A stretch of DNA of 15,204 bases. It comes from Candidatus Izemoplasmatales bacterium (GTDB taxonomy: Bacteria > Bacillota_I > Bacilli_A > Izemoplasmatales > Hujiaoplasmataceae). How positions within the stretch are numbered: position 1 is the first letter of the stretch; the number at the start of each line of letters is the position of its first letter. The notes beneath the pieces are model-generated. The model had not been told where the DNA came from. It searched no databases and saw only the letters and a program-made list of their open reading frames with translations. A program made the position numbers and the translations under genes. The stretch is taken from positions 1 to 15,204 of the forward strand of contig JAQWBC010000009.1 of NCBI GenBank assembly GCA_028707415.1, read 5' to 3'. This document shows positions 13,274 through 15,204 of this stretch, in pieces.

Positions 13274-15204
13274 TTACATAAAATCTTCAATTGTCAAAAA
13301 ATCTGTTTTTTCCTCAGTAGCCGGATTGAGCAAAAACGTTTTTAACATTGTTTTTCTGGGCATCTCCATACCCAAAATGCCATGCTTCAAAGCTTGATAC
13401 TCGCCAATCAGATAAAGTTTATCTTTAGCCCGAGTTACCGCCGTGTATAACAACTTCCTTTTTAAAAGAATTGATTGGCTTTTCACCAAAGGCAAAATCA
13501 CGATTTTATACTCGCTTCCTTGGGCTTTATGAACACTTATGGCATAAGCTAAAGTGAGATTATCAAAATCCTTGATGTTGTACTTAACAACGTTACCGGA
13601 AAAGTCGACGAGCATTTCTTTATCATCCATAATTTCCGAAACAAACCCGATATCGCCGTTCATGATTCCGTCTTCTGGCTGATTAACTAGTTGAAGAACT
13701 TTGTCTTTCAAATAAAACGACTTGCCTTCGTAGCCAATTTGAATTGCGTTATTTTGAATGTTGAAAGTTGCTTGAATCAAGGAATTTATGTGATCAATTC
13801 CCGAAATCCCTTTATACATCGGTATTAAAATCTGGACATCTTCCCAAAGATTATACCCCGCTTCGATGGCTTCATTAATAACTTTGACAATAATACTGGG
13901 AACCACTGTCTCGTAAGCGCGAATATACGAACGATCGGGATGTTGATTTAAAACGTTTTCCGATAAATTTTGGTTCAAGATATCGTAAGCCAAGCGAATA
14001 ATTGAAGAATCTGCTGCTTGTCTGTGGATTTTTTTTAATCGAACGATGGAAAATAATTCACATCCCAACAAATCCGCAAGAACTTGTCCCGGTCCAACGG
14101 ATGGCAATTGATTTTCATCACCAACGATGATAATTTTGGTGTTTGATTTTAGCGCAGAAAAAAGCTGTTTGGCAAGGACGACATCCATCATTGAGGCTTC
14201 ATCAATAATCAATAATTTAATATCTAGAAGATTATGTTCGTCGAAAGTATAGTGACCTTCAAAGTCATAACCCAGCAAGCGATGAATTGTCGTTGCATCA
14301 AGCCCAGAGGCTTCGGACAAGCGTTTAGCGGCTTTTCCGGTGGGGGCAGCGAGGCGTATTTTGGTGATAATATCCCGGTTACCAGCATGCATTTGTTGAT
14401 AGACGGCGCAAATTCCCTTAATAATTGTTGTTTTACCGGTTCCTGGTCCCCCGGTGATGATTGATAGTGGGTGATGCAACGCCATTATAATTGCATCTCT
14501 TTGATTGTCGGTATATTCAATACCATTGATTTTTTCAAAATCGTCGATGTATTGATTGATGAGAACAAAATCGAATTCATCGACGGAAGCATTGCGGTAC
14601 TTAAGAGTCATCTTGGCGATTGTCATTTCGGCATGATATAAATATGCTAAACTAATAAAACCGTCGTACTCGACAATTTTGCCATCGTCAATCAAATGTT
14701 TGATTGTATTTTCGATTGCTTCAATTTCAACAAAAGTATCATCATTAATTTTCAAAAAAGTTGATGCAAATTCCATAATTTTGCCTGACTCTAAAACTGT
14801 ATCTCCATATCGAGACACATACTCGCCCAAAAGATAGAGAATGACTGCTCGAATTCGCAAGGGATCATCAAATGCAAACCCAATTTTTAAACCGATTTCA
14901 TCAGCTCGTTTAAACCCAACGCCTTCGACTTCATCCATCAGTAGATAAGGATTCTGCTTGATTGTATCAATCGCTTTATACCCATATTTGGAATAAATCC
15001 GCATCGCCATTTTCGGTGATATTTGAAATCCGTATAGCCACACTAATGTCGATTCAACTTGTCGATTTATACGTAGTTGTTCAGGGATCATTGCTTTGAC
15101 CTCGCTCGATAATCTCGGTACTTTATTCAATACACCCGGATTATTGACAATTTGATCAATGGCATCTAGCCCAATTGTATCAACGATGCGCGTGGCGGTC
15201 TTCG
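13274..15204 (-). CDS. recD2: RecD2-type DNA helicase, N-terminus outside the window
   Basis: The reading frame stays open to the window edge, so the gene is partial at its 5' end: about 642 residues are visible and roughly 80-110 are probably missing. The visible part begins with helix-hairpin-helix repeats (TRIVDTIGLDAIDQIV; the next around VEGVGFKRADEIG). The SF1B helicase core follows: Walker A GGPGTGKTT (14452-14426), motif Ia APTGKAAKRLSEA, Walker B LLIIDEASMMD, motif III VGDENQLPSVGPG, motif V YAISVHKAQGSEY and motif VI YTAVTRAKDKL. This is a 5'-to-3' helicase acting without RecBC and linked to replication fork repair and mismatch repair in B. subtilis. The TTG at 15130 should not be taken as the start, because coding continues in frame upstream. 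In Bacilli recD2 also lies upstream of alaS. Confidence 0.96.
   Translation of the reverse strand, partial: KTATRIVDTIGLDAIDQIVNNPGVLNKVPRLSSEVKAMIPEQLRINRQVESTLVWLYGFQISPKMAMRIYSKYGYKAIDTIKQNPYLLMDEVEGVGFKRADEIGLKIGFAFDDPLRIRAVILYLLGEYVSRYGDTVLESGKIMEFASTFLKINDDTFVEIEAIENTIKHLIDDGKIVEYDGFISLAYLYHAEMTIAKMTLKYRNASVDEFDFVLINQYIDDFEKINGIEYTDNQRDAIIMALHHPLSIITGGPGTGKTTIIKGICAVYQQMHAGNRDIITKIRLAAPTGKAAKRLSEASGLDATTIHRLLGYDFEGHYTFDEHNLLDIKLLIIDEASMMDVVLAKQLFSALKSNTKIIIVGDENQLPSVGPGQVLADLLGCELFSIVRLKKIHRQAADSSIIRLAYDILNQNLSENVLNQHPDRSYIRAYETVVPSIIVKVINEAIEAGYNLWEDVQILIPMYKGISGIDHINSLIQATFNIQNNAIQIGYEGKSFYLKDKVLQLVNQPEDGIMNGDIGFVSEIMDDKEMLVDFSGNVVKYNIKDFDNLTLAYAISVHKAQGSEYKIVILPLVKSQSILLKRKLLYTAVTRAKDKLYLIGEYQALKHGILGMEMPRKTMLKTFLLNPATEEKTDFLTIEDFM

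Noticed and set aside
14234..14464. Plus-strand open frame inside recD2
   Set aside because: It lies opposite the conserved Walker A region, where codon constraint alone leaves an open frame. No start signal was seen.
1..15204. UGA read as tryptophan, given the Mollicutes-like hints
   Set aside because: TGA serves as the stop of ygiQ, the YgjP-like gene, alaS and yqeK, each at the expected protein length. The standard code fits.
1..15204. Mobile element, CRISPR array, phage or defence island
   Set aside because: No transposase, integrase, repeat array, attachment site or defence gene was seen. The segment is compact, co-directional housekeeping DNA in an order close to that of B. subtilis.

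Overview
This is a compact, low-GC bacterial chromosome segment in which every gene I can support lies on the minus strand, so transcription runs from the right end towards position 1. The gene set and order resemble Bacillota/Bacilli: recD2, alaS, yrrK, yrzB, yrrM, yrrN, yrrO, udk, greA and mtnN on one side, and yqeG, yqeH, yqeK and rsfS on the other. alaS is controlled by a T-box leader. UGA is used as a stop in several genes, so the standard bacterial code (11) fits and the Mycoplasma-type code does not. The cell-wall gene mltG (yrrL) is missing between yrzB and yrrM, where B. subtilis has it, and no cell-wall gene is seen. This would suit a wall-less or reduced relative such as an Acholeplasma- or Izemoplasma-like member of the Bacilli, but that placement is a weak inference.

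Layout in transcription order. (1) 15204-13274: most of recD2, a helicase whose N-terminus is outside the window. (2) 13248-9541: a sigma-A-like promoter, an alanine T-box riboswitch, then alaS, yrrK/ruvX and yrzB, closed by a terminator. (3) 9528-5672: trmR, trhP1, trhP2, udk and greA, tightly packed; greA also has a candidate extended -10 promoter and is followed by a strong hairpin terminator. (4) 5655-2395: mtnN, a YgjP-like metallopeptidase and ygiQ, which have no visible promoter of their own and appear to depend on read-through of the greA terminator; this block ends in a row of three hairpins, the last a terminator. (5) 2363-1: a clear promoter, then yqeG, yqeH, yqeK and the first 13 codons of rsfS.

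Functionally the window is mostly about translation and RNA. AlaS charges tRNA-Ala, TrhP1/TrhP2/TrmR build the 5-methoxyuridine wobble base, YqeH and RsfS act on ribosome assembly and silencing, YrrK is linked to rRNA processing or recombination, and GreA rescues stalled RNA polymerase. MtnN is well placed to clear S-adenosylhomocysteine made by TrmR and 5'-deoxyadenosine made by radical-SAM YgiQ. No mobile element, CRISPR array, tRNA, rRNA or defence system is visible. I did not find a plainly new system; the points most worth checking are regulatory (the terminator and ribosome-site overlap before mtnN, and the T-box) and contextual (missing mltG and nadD, and the mtnN-ygjP-ygiQ association).
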